DNA of 55,509 nucleotides from Bacillus sp. AFS041924 (GCF_002577195.1 NZ_NULG01000026.1:1-55509), one strand, 5' to 3'; counted from the first letter of the stretch, positions 43,459 to 53,233 are shown. Notes: a model not told the origin generated them from the letters alone. Program-made: numbers and translations.

Positions 43459-44850
43459 TTAAAAATCTGCATTTCCTGGTGTACGAGGGAATGGTATTAC
43501 ATCACGGATGTTTTTCATTCCTGTTAAATACATAACAAGTCGTTCAAATCCAATTCCATAGCCAGAATGCTTTGTACCACCGTATTTTCTAAGCTCTAAA
43601 TACCACCAGTAATCTTCTTCGTTCATACCAAGTTCTTTAATACGTTCTACAAGGACGTCTTCTCTTTCTTCACGTTGGCTTCCTCCGATTAACTCGCCAA
43701 TACCAGGAACTAGTAAGTCTGTCGCAGCCACCGTCTTGCCATCCTCATTCGCTCTCATATAAAACGCCTTAATTTCTTTCGGATAGTCAGTTACGTAAAC
43801 AGGACGCTTGTAGATTTCCTCACTTAGGTAACGTTCATGTTCAGTTTGTAAATCTGTTCCCCATTCAACAGGGTAGTCAAACTTTTTACCAGAGTTCTGT
43901 AATAATTCAACAGCTTCAGTATAAGTAACTCGACCAAATTCAGATTCTAACGCATTCTTTAATCGATCGATAAGTGTTTTATCAATAAAGCTATTAAAGA
44001 ATTCCATTTCCTCAGGTGCTTGTTCAAATACGTAATTAATAACATACTTGACCATGTCTTCCCCAAGATCCATAATATCAGGCAGTTCTGCAAAGGCAAC
44101 TTCCGGCTCAATCATCCAGAATTCTGCAGCATGTCGTGCAGTATTTGAATTTTCTGCTCTAAAAGTCGGACCAAATGTATACACATTACGGAATGCAAGT
44201 GCATACGCTTCCCCATTTAATTGGCCACTAACAGTTAAATTAGTCTCTTTACCGAAGAAATCTGCGCTTTCGTCCACTCTACCGTCTTCCGTTTTTGGAA
44301 GCTGGTTTAAATCCATTGTTGACACACGGAACATTTCTCCTGCGCCTTCAGTATCGCTTCCTGTAATGATTGGTGTATGTACATATACATATCCTTTTTC
44401 TTGGAAGAATTTATGAATAGCATATGATGCAAGAGATCTTACTCTGAAAACCGCTGAGTAAGCATTCGTTCTTGGACGTAAGTGAGCGATTGTTCTTAAA
44501 TATTCAAGAGAATGTCTCTTTTTTTGTAAAGGAAAATCTACATCCGATAATCCCTCAACAATAATTTTTGTCGCTTTAATTTCAAAAGGCTGTTTCATTT
44601 CCGGAGTTGGAATAAACTCACCTTCTATTGTAACAGTAGAGCTAATTGGTAACTTTGTAATTTCTTTGAAGTTATCAAGATTGTCCTCAAATACGATTTG
44701 TACACTCTTAAAGAATGTACCGTCATTTAACTCCATAAAGCCAATCGTTTTAGAATCGCGAAGAGTACGAATCCATCCTGAAATTTGAACTGATTTATCT
44801 TTAAAATTTTCTTGATTTCTGTATAAATCTTTTACTACAGTCTTAATCAT
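43459..44850 (-). CDS. asnS: Asparaginyl-tRNA synthetase
   Basis: 463-residue class IIb synthetase. N-terminal OB fold ([21 protein letters not shown]), class II motif 2 ([21 protein letters not shown]) and motif 3 ([14 protein letters not shown]) are all complete. It is longer than B. subtilis AsnS (about 430) and of the length I associate with the B. cereus group. Expression is controlled by an upstream T-box with an AAC specifier. TAAGGAGG precedes the ATG. Confidence 0.95.
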   Translation of the reverse strand: MIKTVVKDLYRNQENFKDKSVQISGWIRTLRDSKTIGFMELNDGTFFKSVQIVFEDNLDNFKEITKLPISSTVTIEGEFIPTPEMKQPFEIKATKIIVEGLSDVDFPLQKKRHSLEYLRTIAHLRPRTNAYSAVFRVRSLASYAIHKFFQEKGYVYVHTPIITGSDTEGAGEMFRVSTMDLNQLPKTEDGRVDESADFFGKETNLTVSGQLNGEAYALAFRNVYTFGPTFRAENSNTARHAAEFWMIEPEVAFAELPDIMDLGEDMVKYVINYVFEQAPEEMEFFNSFIDKTLIDRLKNALESEFGRVTYTEAVELLQNSGKKFDYPVEWGTDLQTEHERYLSEEIYKRPVYVTDYPKEIKAFYMRANEDGKTVAATDLLVPGIGELIGGSQREEREDVLVERIKELGMNEEDYWWYLELRKYGGTKHSGYGIGFERLVMYLTGMKNIRDVIPFPRTPGNADF

Positions 44851-44881
44851 AATTAGCCTCCTTATATTAATTTTCCAATAA

Positions 44882-45110
44882 AAAAAGCCTTCTATCCCTA
44901 TAAAAGGGACGAAAGACTAACTTCCGCGGTACCACCCAAATTGTCATAATATGACCAACTTTAAAGCTACTATTGCTTATTCCAGTTAATAACGTGCTGG
45001 TAACGTCTAAGCCTACTTAAGTTATCCCTTTCGGTTAGAACTCAAAGGTGTTCTTCATTCATGCTTCATCACCAGGCTTCCACCATCCCCGGCTCTCTAT
45101 CGAATATAGC
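44882..45110 (-). ncRNA. T-box leader of asnS, specifier AAC
   Basis: On the minus strand: stem I with AGAGAGCC, the specifier-loop segment GAAGAACACC with AAC (Asn) at 45052-45050, the T-box sequence GGGTGGTACCGCGGAAG (44938-44922), and a terminator hairpin ending in TTTTTTT (44920-44882). Uncharged tRNA-Asn should prevent termination. The remainder of the 44851-45275 gap has no gene. Boundaries approximate. Confidence 0.92.
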
Positions 45111-45241
45111 AAAAACTACTTTCCTTTTCATCGATTTAAATATGTAGTTTTTAAAGGAATTTTTCTTGTATAATTTATCATAAAACATAAACTCTTGTCT
45201 AGTTGTCCCCTAGAAATTTTAACATTTAGCGAAAATAAAAC

Positions 45242-45262
45242 GATCGACCAGTTTAGTCGATC
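45242..45262 (-). terminator. Terminator after the split ORF
   Basis: GATCGAC-CAGTTTA-GTCGATC hairpin followed on the minus strand by GTTTTATTTT. Confidence 0.82.
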
Positions 45263-45275
45263 ATTTTTTTCATCA

Positions 45276-45674
45276 CTAACTATTAAAACTACCTAAGATC
45301 ATAAAATCTACTAATGCTCCACTTACAGGATTTTCTGAGCCCAATACACTAATCCCTAACACTGTTACACCACTAATATTCGTTACATTAGCAGATACAT
45401 ATTTTCCAGAAACATTCTTTTCTCGCATTTGTACTCTCGGTCTTGCATTTATACTAACATTTGTTGAATAGACACTTGCCACTGCTTAGTCAATCTCTGT
45501 CAACAACGGATTACCTGTAGATAATCCATTGTCTGTAAAATAAAGTGTTGCTACACCATTTGGGTCCGACGTAGCTTGCCCATACACAATTCGCTTTACT
45601 TTTTTAGGCTGTGCTTCTCCCACTTTCAATACTTGAAATGCTGTTGGTGATAGCGAAAAAAATTCAATGCTCAT
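45276..45674 (-). pseudogene. Hypothetical protein gene interrupted by an in-frame TAA
   Basis: Two ORFs (45486-45674 and 45276-45482) are in the same frame, separated only by a TAA at 45488-45486 and one Ala codon. The second part starts with GTG but has no ribosome binding site. Read through, they give one protein of about 132 codons, beta-rich and without signal peptide or membrane segment (FQVLKVGEAQPKKVKR ... GITVLG-like repeats ... GALVDFMILGS). A clear TAGGAG site precedes the ATG at 45674, and a terminator follows the second part. Most likely a single gene with a recent nonsense mutation. Family not recognised; spore-surface or phage-tail-like folds are only guesses. Confidence 0.72.
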
Positions 45675-45846
45675 AGCCATTCTCCTAGTAATAATTTAAT
45701 ATCTATTACAAAAACAAAATTGGCTCGGATTACATTCAATTAATGAAAGAAAAAATGAATGCATGTCCAATATATTGCTATTTTATGTACAGTTTTTTTG
45801 TTCGTTACTCTAACGTGGTATGATGACTCTTGTTTAAAACTCAAAA

Positions 45847-45870
45847 AAGAGTTTACTCAAGCAAACTCTT
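45847..45870 (-). terminator. Minus-strand terminator-like hairpin beside the palindrome array
   Basis: AAGAGTTT-N8-AAACTCTT followed on the minus strand by TTTTTGAG. No minus-strand gene is found to its right (45871-46196), so it may end an RNA read from the palindrome array. Confidence 0.6.
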
Positions 45871-45895
45871 AAAAATGGTCATTTTTTTGTTTATT

Positions 45896-46059
45896 ACTAA
45901 CTCATGACCCCTTATGTTTTTGCTTTTTTTTTACTCATGGACCCCTCATGTGTTACTAATTCTCAGATTTCAACTCTTTTCCTTACTCATGAACCTTCAT
46001 GAGTTAAAAAATCTCTTTTTTCCCCTGTTTCCTAACTCATGGCCCCCTCATGAGTTAGG
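45896..46059. repeat. Four palindromes of the form ACTCATG-N-CATGAGT
   Basis: Imperfect to perfect inverted repeats with a shared core start at ACTCATG 45900, 45933, 45985 and 46035. Their loops are C-rich on the plus strand (ACCCCTT, GACCCCT, AACCTT, GCCCCCT). The last has 10-bp arms (CTAACTCATG). The sequence between copies is T-rich and not conserved. No gene in this 45675-46196 interval. Confidence 0.8.
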
Positions 46060-46196
46060 AAAATGGTTGTAATCAAAAATCGACAAAGTTCAAACTTCAA
46101 ACTAGTCATTCCAATATTTTCTTAATTTTATTGTCAAAATCCATTTACAAACTATTCTTTTTCTTATGATACACTTTACTAAAAAGGAGTGGTCTT

Positions 46197-46442
46197 ATGG
46201 CAAGAGCTGAACAATTAATAAAGGATAAATTTGTTTGTTCGAAATGTAAACATACGAACGCTAAAATTAAAGAGGTATCAATGGCAGGTTCAGGTTTAAG
46301 TAAATTATTAGATATTGACTATAATCATTATTTATTTGTTTCTTGTTTAAATTGCGGTTTTGTTGAGGTTTATAATCCTTCAATTTTAGAAGGTAAAACC
46401 CGCGGTGAGTTGACAACTATTCTTGATATTCTTTTTGGGTAA
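46197..46442 (+). CDS. Zn-ribbon nucleic-acid-binding-like protein
   Basis: 81 residues with two CxxC knuckles (CSKC at 14-17 and CLNC near 52) and the GLSKLLDIDYNHYLFVSC segment characteristic of the small Zn-ribbon family annotated as DUF2082-like. Function unknown. AAAGGAG precedes the ATG. 18 bases upstream of the yqkD-like gene, probably cotranscribed. Confidence 0.85.
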   Translation: MARAEQLIKDKFVCSKCKHTNAKIKEVSMAGSGLSKLLDIDYNHYLFVSCLNCGFVEVYNPSILEGKTRGELTTILDILFG

Positions 46443-46460
46443 GAGAGTGATGATGCTAAT

Positions 46461-47384
46461 ATGATAATAGTCTGGCTTGTTGTGGCTTTACTTTTTCTTA
46501 TTTATTTTACTGGAGTTGGTTTTTATTTTACGCAGCAAGTTTTGTTTATGAAAACAAATTCGCTTGAGTTTATTTATCAACGCGAATTGGAAAATTTCCG
46601 ATTTGATGAGGGCTTGTATCGCTCTGTTCAAAAACAACCTTTTTCTGTTCAATCTCGTTACGGCTATGAATTAAAGGGGTACTTATTCGAGGCTTTTGAT
46701 ACAAATAATTGGGTTATCATTACACATGGTGTAACGGTTAACAAAAATAACTCTATTAAATATGCTGAGTTATTTTTAAAGCTTGGTTTTAATGTTCTTA
46801 CTTATGATCATAGACGACATGGTGAGTCAGGTGGTCATACAACTAGCTATGGATTTTACGAGAAATATGACTTACAAACAATTGTTCACTATTTAAAAGA
46901 TTTAAAAGGTGATATTGTTCTTGGTATTCATGGGGAGTCAATGGGCGCTTGTACGATGCTACAATACGCTGGGTTGGTTGAGGATTCTGCAGCTTTTTAT
47001 ATTTCTGACTGTGCATTCTCTACATTTAAGGAGCAGCTTACATATCGTTTAAAAATGGATTATAATCTTCCAAAATGGGTAATTCTTCCAGTTTCTAGCA
47101 TTTGGTTAAAGCTTCGGAATGGATTTTTCATTAAAGATATTTCTCCGATACTAGCAACACATAATATAAAAAAACCTGTATTATTTGTTCATAGTAAACT
47201 AGACCCTTATATTCCTTATACACATACACTCAAATTATTTGATGCGAAAATTCAAGATAAAAGAGAATTATTCATTGCAAAAAAAGGTGCACATGCAATG
47301 AGTTTAAATGAAAATAGAGATGAATATTATTCAATTGTTTCATCTTTTTTAAATAATATTGGTATTGAACATAATTCATTATAA
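46461..47384 (+). CDS. yqkD: Membrane-anchored alpha/beta hydrolase (YqkD-like)
   Basis: 307 residues. One N-terminal membrane helix (1-23), then a hydrolase domain with oxyanion motif ITHGVTVNK, the DHRRHGESGG segment, nucleophile elbow HGESMGA, D in SKLDPYIPY and H in KKGAHAMS. The domain layout matches B. subtilis YqkD and related serine aminopeptidase-like hydrolases, with the catalytic domain probably outside. Substrate unknown. Confidence 0.87.
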   Translation: MIIVWLVVALLFLIYFTGVGFYFTQQVLFMKTNSLEFIYQRELENFRFDEGLYRSVQKQPFSVQSRYGYELKGYLFEAFDTNNWVIITHGVTVNKNNSIKYAELFLKLGFNVLTYDHRRHGESGGHTTSYGFYEKYDLQTIVHYLKDLKGDIVLGIHGESMGACTMLQYAGLVEDSAAFYISDCAFSTFKEQLTYRLKMDYNLPKWVILPVSSIWLKLRNGFFIKDISPILATHNIKKPVLFVHSKLDPYIPYTHTLKLFDAKIQDKRELFIAKKGAHAMSLNENRDEYYSIVSSFLNNIGIEHNSL

Positions 47385-47414
47385 AAAGGACAGAATTTCC
47401 TCTCTGTCCTTTTT
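47383..47414. terminator. Bidirectional terminator between yqkD and the alcohol dehydrogenase gene
   Basis: AAAAAGGACAGA-N8-TCTGTCCTTTTT hairpin between convergent genes. Confidence 0.9.
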
Positions 47415-47429
47415 ATTTTATAGAATTTA

Positions 47430-48593
47430 TTAAAGTGCTGCCTCTAGGATTTTCAATGCAGCTTCTTGATCTAATTTTTTAAAGTAACCAAATGGACCAT
47501 ATTTAACGGTTTTGGCTGCCATTTCAGGTAGTTGCTCTTTTGTTATACCGTACTCACTTAAACAGCTTGGTGCACCGATTGAGCTCCAGAAAGTACGTAA
47601 AGCTTTAATACCCGCCAATGCCCACTCTTCTTTTGACATTGAATCTTGTTTAATATCAAAAACTCTTTCTGCAAACTGACAGAAGCGATCAACATTTTCG
47701 TTCATTACATATTCCATCCAATGAGGGAAAATAATTGCTAATCCTCCACCGTGAGGAATATCTGTTACTGCAGATACTGCATGCTCAATATTATGTGTTG
47801 ACCAATCACCTTGAACACCCATACTTAAAATTCCATTTAGTGCCATCGTTCCACTATATAATAGTGTTTCACGTGCTTCATAATTATCTAATGTTTCAAC
47901 TGCTATCGGAGCAGTTTCAATAACAGTTTTTAAAATTCCTTCGCAGAAGCGATCTTGAATTTTTGTATTCGTTCCATGATGAAAATATGACTCAATAACA
48001 TGTGACATAATATCCACGGATCCATAAACTGTTTGATCACGAGGAACTGTGAATGTATTTTGAGGATCTAAAATTGAAAATGTAGGGTAACTAAATTTAC
48101 TTCCCCAGCCTAATTTTTCTTTTGTTTCCCAATTTGTAATAACTGACCCTGCGTTCATTTCTGAACCAGTTGCTGCAAGCGTTAATACTGTTCCAAATTT
48201 TAAAGCATCATTAGGGACTGCTTTACGTGTAATAACATCCCAAATCTCGCCATCAAATTTCGCACCAACAGCAATAGCTTTTGTACAGTCGATTACAGAC
48301 CCACCACCAATAGCTAAAATAAAGTCAATTTTTTCGTCTTTACAAATTTGAATACCTTTATGAACCGTTGATAGTCTTGGATTTGGTTCAACTCCACTTA
48401 GTTCATATATCGTTTTGTCTGCTTCTTTAAGAATACCTACAATTTGATCGTATAAGCCATTTCTCTTAACACTTCCACCACCATATACAAGTAAAACATT
48501 CTTTCCAAAGCTAGTCGATTTTTCTTTTAACTTTTGTACACTATCCTTACCAAATATTAATTCTGTTGGATTTGCAAATGTAAAAAAATTCAT
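47430..48593 (-). CDS. Iron-containing alcohol dehydrogenase (YugJ/butanol dehydrogenase type)
   Basis: 387 residues, group III alcohol dehydrogenase. NAD(P) motif [11 protein letters not shown], metal ligands in the D of [14 protein letters not shown] with its H, H of NIEHAVSAV and H of [15 protein letters not shown]. Probably reduces aldehydes to alcohols with NADH/NADPH; the exact substrate cannot be told. GGAGGG precedes the ATG. Single gene. Confidence 0.92.
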   Translation of the reverse strand: MNFFTFANPTELIFGKDSVQKLKEKSTSFGKNVLLVYGGGSVKRNGLYDQIVGILKEADKTIYELSGVEPNPRLSTVHKGIQICKDEKIDFILAIGGGSVIDCTKAIAVGAKFDGEIWDVITRKAVPNDALKFGTVLTLAATGSEMNAGSVITNWETKEKLGWGSKFSYPTFSILDPQNTFTVPRDQTVYGSVDIMSHVIESYFHHGTNTKIQDRFCEGILKTVIETAPIAVETLDNYEARETLLYSGTMALNGILSMGVQGDWSTHNIEHAVSAVTDIPHGGGLAIIFPHWMEYVMNENVDRFCQFAERVFDIKQDSMSKEEWALAGIKALRTFWSSIGAPSCLSEYGITKEQLPEMAAKTVKYGPFGYFKKLDQEAALKILEAAL

Positions 48594-48651
48594 ATGTATC
48601 CCTCCTTTTGCTCAAGGTTAATTTTAACTTAAACAGTCGAAAGGATGCATC

Positions 48652-49239
48652 TTAAACGACTTTTGTTTCGAATATTTTTTCATTTATTGGGAAAACTAAG
48701 TAATCGTATGAATGGTTCATTATAAATCTTACTTTCTCATATTTAAAGCCAACTTTTTCATATAAACGACGAACAGATGGTTTGTCTTGATCGACATTTA
48801 ATGAAACTCGGTCAATTCCCTTGTTTTTGGCAAAAGAAATGAGACCTTCTAATAATTCAGTTCCAATTCCTTTGCCTTGATAATTTGGATCTACTGACAG
48901 TGTATCAATATAAAAGTCCTCATCATCTGCTTCTTTGTCAACTTTAACATTTTGGATATTTAAATTACGACTTATGACTTCAAGCATTTCACGATCTAAC
49001 ACTGATAATTCTGAGGAATGATAAGCTATGATAATTCCTACGATTTGTCCTTCTATTTCTTTAACTAAACAATTATGGTAACTTAGTCGATTTTGTTCGG
49101 ATTGAACATAGTATTCTAAAATTGGCGTTGCTTGTTCAAATGACGTTGTCCCGGTTAACATAAATACAATATCTTCAATTGCTTGTACAATTAGAGGGAC
49201 AATTTGGTTTGCATCTTCTTTTTTGGCTAATCGAATCAT
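48652..49239 (-). CDS. GNAT-family N-acetyltransferase
   Basis: 195 residues. The acetyl-CoA motif A is clear: DTLSVDPNYQGKGIGTELLEG followed by SLNVDQDKPSVRRLYEKVGF. A two-domain variant with an N-terminal extension IRLAKKEDANQIVPLI. Substrate unknown. An upstream GTG at 49248 overlaps AAGGAGTGA; the ATG at 49239, eight bases after it, was chosen. Confidence 0.9.
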   Translation of the reverse strand: MIRLAKKEDANQIVPLIVQAIEDIVFMLTGTTSFEQATPILEYYVQSEQNRLSYHNCLVKEIEGQIVGIIIAYHSSELSVLDREMLEVISRNLNIQNVKVDKEADDEDFYIDTLSVDPNYQGKGIGTELLEGLISFAKNKGIDRVSLNVDQDKPSVRRLYEKVGFKYEKVRFIMNHSYDYLVFPINEKIFETKVV

Positions 49240-49420
49240 GATTGTCACTCCTTAATGTGATTTATTTAATTATTTTTTAGTATTCTAAAAAACAACTTTA
49301 TCATTTTATACCATATTCATGTAGATATCATGTTAAAAGTTAATATTATATTAAAATACCCCTTTTAATTTAATGTTAATGTAATATATAATAAATTTAA
49401 ATGTGTAGGAGGAAATGAAT

Positions 49421-49630
49421 ATGTCTGATGTTCAAATTAAGGTTTTAGATAATGGTCCTTTACGTGTCACTGGTACTGTTGATCTAGTTGATGCTGAAGG
49501 GAACTCATACCCGCAAAAAGCAGCTTTCTCATTATGTCGATGCGGTTTGTCAAGTAAATTACCATATTGTGACGGTACTCATAAAGGAAGATTCGAATCT
49601 GTTGTCCGAGTTCCTAAAGAATCAGAATAA
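49421..49630 (+). CDS. CDGSH iron-sulfur domain protein
   Basis: 69 residues with a single [2Fe-2S] CDGSH motif: C-x-C-x8-C-D-G-T-H (CRCGLSSKLPYCDGTH), ligands three Cys and one His. Redox or cluster-transfer role unknown. The ATG at 49421 is eight bases after AGGAGG; an earlier ATG at 49415 is too close. Confidence 0.92.
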   Translation: MSDVQIKVLDNGPLRVTGTVDLVDAEGNSYPQKAAFSLCRCGLSSKLPYCDGTHKGRFESVVRVPKESE

Positions 49631-49645
49631 TATTATTTTTCTGAC

Positions 49646-49675
49646 GCCGATTATTGATCCATCTAAATAATCGGC
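49646..49675 (+). terminator. Terminator of the CDGSH gene
   Basis: GCCGATTATT-N10-AATAATCGGC followed by TTTCTT. Confidence 0.85.
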
Positions 49676-49778
49676 TTTCTTATGCACTCATACCTTACGT
49701 ACATTTGAATCTATCTTTCATTTAACCAAACTAACCACATTTACATTTAAAGGATCGCACTTTTAAGGGGGAAGCGTC

Positions 49779-50834
49779 ATGAAAAAGGCAGTAGCAGCAA
49801 TCGTTTTATCCGCAGCATTAGTTGCACCTGGTGTAACCGCATACGCAGCACCAGATACAAATGAATTAAAAACTTATTTAGTGAGTATCGATTTGACTCA
49901 AAAGCAATTAGAGGATTATTTACAATCTTACTACGGTGAATCGATCTCTGATTTCGATTCAGTTGATGAGTTGAAGGATACTTTAGGTGAAAGACTTACG
50001 CAAAAAACGTTAGACGATCTTCTTGATGAATACGGTTATACTGAAGATGAAATCATTGATCTAGCAGTCTACTATGATGATATGGACGAAAATGCATCAT
50101 TATTAGACACGTACTACTTTACTTCTGATATTGAAAATTTAATTTATTTAGATGAAGATGAGTCTGGTAGTTTAGAAGACGAATTCCCTTCTACGGAAGA
50201 TCTTTCTGATGTTTTTTCGGAGTTTGGAATTACTGAGGCAGAAATTAATAATCTATCTTCATACTTAGAAAAAGTTGTGAATGATGATCCTGCTATCGAA
50301 GCAAAATTAGAAGCTTTAGCTGACCGAGCTACTGCTTTAGAAGAAAATTATCCTGAATTTTTCTCAATGGATACTGAGGCTGCTCCAGAAGAATTACCTG
50401 ATGCATTAAAAGTAGAACTAATGAATATCGTAAAAGAGCTTCAATCTACTTTAAAAATAGATATTAAAATTGCAATTGAACAAAATGGCGTTAAAACACC
50501 TTTAACTTTTGCTAAATTACTTACTATGGATGATTCTATGGAATCGATGGAAAATGTAAAAGTATATTTAGAGATTTACGATAACGCTGGTAATCTATTA
50601 TTAGACGCTGTATTTTCACCAGATGAGCTTTTAGGCGATGACAAAGTAGTCGATATTGTTAAAGATACTGCAAAAGCAATTAAACAACCAACAAAGTCAA
50701 CTGTTACAGTTAGAACAGAAAATGGTGGAAAACTTCCAAATACTGCTACTCATACAACTGAATGGACAATGCTTGGCATGATCATGATGTTAGCTGCTGT
50801 TGTTTTACGTAAAAAGGTAATTGCTAAACGATAA
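49779..50834 (+). CDS. Acidic surface protein with LPNTA sorting signal
   Basis: 351 residues. Signal peptide 1-26 (ending AYAA), a very acidic body with helical segments such as LTQKQLEDYLQSYYGES and LTEDEI-like repeats, then the sorting signal LPNTA (319-323), a hydrophobic helix and a basic tail RKKVIAKR. Resembles the processed acidic surface proteins found next to class D sortases. LPNTA is also the signal of B. anthracis sortase C. Its sortase gene follows by three bases. AAGGGGG precedes the ATG. Confidence 0.88.
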   Translation: MKKAVAAIVLSAALVAPGVTAYAAPDTNELKTYLVSIDLTQKQLEDYLQSYYGESISDFDSVDELKDTLGERLTQKTLDDLLDEYGYTEDEIIDLAVYYDDMDENASLLDTYYFTSDIENLIYLDEDESGSLEDEFPSTEDLSDVFSEFGITEAEINNLSSYLEKVVNDDPAIEAKLEALADRATALEENYPEFFSMDTEAAPEELPDALKVELMNIVKELQSTLKIDIKIAIEQNGVKTPLTFAKLLTMDDSMESMENVKVYLEIYDNAGNLLLDAVFSPDELLGDDKVVDIVKDTAKAIKQPTKSTVTVRTENGGKLPNTATHTTEWTMLGMIMMLAAVVLRKKVIAKR

Positions 50835-50837
50835 GCT

Positions 50838-51452
50838 ATGAAACGAAAATTTCTTCTTATTTTTGCAGCACTCCTTTTTATTGTCGGGTTATTTTTTGCT
50901 TCAACGAATGCTTTTTCTATGCTTAAAACCTATGTACTGTATAAACAGTCAAAGGATGATTTCAAAAAAGAAATCAATAAAGAAACTGCGACTAATCTGA
51001 AGCAAATTAAAAAAAATGAACCACTTTATAAGACTTATCCTAAATTTGGCGAAGAAATGGGTACATTAACAATTCCTAGAATTGAATCGACTTTACCAAT
51101 CTTCCACGGGACAGATGAGGACGAGCTTGCAAAGGGAATCGGTCATTACGCTAAATCTGTGATGCCAGGTGAAAGAGATAATAGTGTCCTTGCCGGTCAT
51201 CGAGATACTGTATTTCGTCATCTTGGCGAAGTAAAAATTGGCGATTTGTTAATTGTAAAAACATCTGCTGGTACTTTTACTTACAAAGTTCACAAAATTC
51301 GTATTGTCGATAAAGATGATCGCACTGTTATTATTCCAAAACCAAGACCGACTTTAACGGTAAGCACGTGTTATCCATTTAATTTTATTGGACATGCACC
51401 ACAACGTTATATACTTGTCGCTAGTTTAGCTAAATCTGAAGTGAATAAATAA
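50838..51452 (+). CDS. Class D sortase
   Basis: 204 residues: N-terminal membrane anchor (about 5-23), beta-barrel domain with catalytic H in LAGHRDT, C in LTVSTCYPF and R in PQRYILVA. Expected to attach the LPNTA protein encoded just upstream to the cell wall or to cleave it. No clear ribosome binding site before the ATG, three bases after the previous stop, so translation is likely coupled. Confidence 0.93.
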   Translation: MKRKFLLIFAALLFIVGLFFASTNAFSMLKTYVLYKQSKDDFKKEINKETATNLKQIKKNEPLYKTYPKFGEEMGTLTIPRIESTLPIFHGTDEDELAKGIGHYAKSVMPGERDNSVLAGHRDTVFRHLGEVKIGDLLIVKTSAGTFTYKVHKIRIVDKDDRTVIIPKPRPTLTVSTCYPFNFIGHAPQRYILVASLAKSEVNK

Positions 51453-51458
51453 ATAATA

Positions 51459-51491
51459 AAAAAATGCTCGCTATTAATAGTGAGCATTTTT
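51459..51491. terminator. Bidirectional terminator
   Basis: AAAAAATGCTC(G)CTATT-AAT-AG(T)GAGCATTTTTT between convergent sortase and phosphotransferase genes. Confidence 0.88.
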
Positions 51492-51515
51492 TATTATTAG
51501 TAGTCTTATATATTT

Positions 51516-52442
51516 TTAATTTTCTAGTACAGACCAAAATTTTTCATTATTTAAATTACGTACGCTCCATTGATAGTGTCCATCACTGCAATTTTCTGAA
51601 AAGAAATTAGCTGAATAAATGCTATAAAAAAGAATATATAAATGGATTGTACCTCTATTTTTTTCACCCAATTTATTTACTACTTTATTTAAATACTTAT
51701 TTAATTTTATTTCTCCTAATTCATCATATAAATCAAATAGAATCCAACTTAATGCTACATCAAATAATGGATCTCCATATAATGTCATTAATCCGAAATC
51801 AATTACACCATTGATACGCCCTTCTTTATTTACTAATAGATTTGATGGATAATAATCCCCATGAACTAACGCATATTTCCCTTCGTATTTAACTGAAAAC
51901 GCTTCTAGTAATCGGTTTAGCTTTACTTCATAATCTAATACATCTTTTTTCAAATAGCTTTGTACTTCTATATTCTTTTTAAGTAACGACTGTTTTATAA
52001 AATCAAACCAATCCTTTGATTCTATTTCATAGTCACTTAATAATTTGATCCCATCAAAACGATTTTCTAATTTAATCGTTTGAATACTTAATATTGTAGA
52101 TAAATAGTTTTCAAAAAAAGAATCCAATTCTACATCATCATATTTTGATAAATCCTTTTGAATATTTCTACCTTCAATTCGTTTTTCAATTGTTAAAACT
52201 ACTTCTTTCTCTTTTATGATATCGTGAATTTTTGGCAATTCAAAGTCTACGTCACTAGAATCCATTGATTCATAAAATTGCTTTAATATGTTTAGCTTTG
52301 GGTATGCTGTAGCTTTATATAATTTTAAAACTCTTCCATGATCATAAGAGTAAACTTCTGCTTCTTGTCCCTTTCCTAAAAAATCCGCTTCGCTTTTATT
52401 GTATTTTTTCAAAATGTAAGCCTTAACATTTTGTTCTATCAT
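51516..52442 (-). CDS. Aminoglycoside phosphotransferase-like kinase
   Basis: 308 residues of the APH/choline-kinase fold. Brenner motif HGDYYPSNLLV with catalytic Asp, and VIDFG with the metal-binding Asp. N-terminal lobe with GKGQEAEVYSY (nucleotide loop) and VLKLYK (lysine). Could phosphorylate a small molecule; nothing shows it is an antibiotic resistance enzyme. Many Lys/Asp and AT-rich codons. Single gene. Confidence 0.85.
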   Translation of the reverse strand: MIEQNVKAYILKKYNKSEADFLGKGQEAEVYSYDHGRVLKLYKATAYPKLNILKQFYESMDSSDVDFELPKIHDIIKEKEVVLTIEKRIEGRNIQKDLSKYDDVELDSFFENYLSTILSIQTIKLENRFDGIKLLSDYEIESKDWFDFIKQSLLKKNIEVQSYLKKDVLDYEVKLNRLLEAFSVKYEGKYALVHGDYYPSNLLVNKEGRINGVIDFGLMTLYGDPLFDVALSWILFDLYDELGEIKLNKYLNKVVNKLGEKNRGTIHLYILFYSIYSANFFSENCSDGHYQWSVRNLNNEKFWSVLEN

Positions 52443-52611
52443 CTTTTGATCCCCATTTTCCCCTTATTTTTATATGTATCCTTTCTCAATCCTATTTCTA
52501 TAAATTCTTACTTCCTCAAAATTAGCCTACAATTTCTCAAACTTCAATAAAAAAACGGCCTTCATTTTTATTTTTTCTAAAATAGTACCGAATCATAAAA
52601 AATAAAGATTC

Positions 52612-53106
52612 CTACTCTTCTTTTGATACCCATGAGCCTTGTGCTTTTCGAATATAGATAATTTGCCCTATATGATATGTTATATGGGTGCATAGATTAG
52701 ATAAAGCGCCCCACCAGGCTGCATCGACTGGAAAGTTTGGAATTTGTTCATAAAGCTTTGACTCATCCATTTCTTTTATAGCTTGCTGCCAATTCGCTAA
52801 ATTTTCATCTAGCCGCTCAACAAGGTCCCGCCAGCCTTCCTGCGTTAAATTTTCCATACTTCGAAAAGTTGAAGCATTACTTTCGATCACTTCAGTTGGT
52901 GTTTCCCCTTTAAATCTTCTCAACCACCTTTGATTATAGAAGTATAGATGATAGACGATTTCACCAATCGTATGAGTAGAATCATTTTGTCTCCAACTAA
53001 TATCCTCTAATCGTAAATTTTCAAGTGCTACACTTAATGGTTGGATCCAACTTCCAACATTCCGACAGACTTCCAATTGATCTAGTATAAATTCTTTTTT
53101 ACCCAT
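52612..53106 (-). CDS. DinB-family protein
   Basis: 164 residues, four-helix bundle. DinB/YfiT metal-binding pattern visible: H of IGEIVYHLYFYN and the H-x3-H pair of LCTHITYHIGQIIYIRK. Function unclear; the superfamily includes bacillithiol transferases and metalloproteins. GGGAG precedes the ATG. Single gene. Confidence 0.88.
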   Translation of the reverse strand: MGKKEFILDQLEVCRNVGSWIQPLSVALENLRLEDISWRQNDSTHTIGEIVYHLYFYNQRWLRRFKGETPTEVIESNASTFRSMENLTQEGWRDLVERLDENLANWQQAIKEMDESKLYEQIPNFPVDAAWWGALSNLCTHITYHIGQIIYIRKAQGSWVSKEE

Positions 53107-53204
53107 ATATCATTCTCCCTTTTTCTTTTTTATCTTTACAATTATGTACTTTCGTGACTATTACTAATTTCCCCTTTATTACACTATGATTTTAACGCAT
53201 TAAA

Positions 53205-53233
53205 AATGCACTCCTTTTAAAAGGCAGTGCATT
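53205..53233 (-). terminator. Terminator of the 53275 gene
   Basis: AATGCACT(C)CTTTT...AAAAG(GC)AGTGCATT, followed on the minus strand by TTTTAA. Confidence 0.8.

Noticed and set aside
45486-45488. Programmed read-through of TAA as the default interpretation
   Set aside because: No stimulatory structure or known read-through context was evident; a nonsense mutation is simpler, so read-through is kept only as an alternative.
51516-52442. Aminoglycoside resistance gene
   Set aside because: Only the kinase fold motifs are visible; nothing in the sequence or neighbourhood shows antibiotic specificity.
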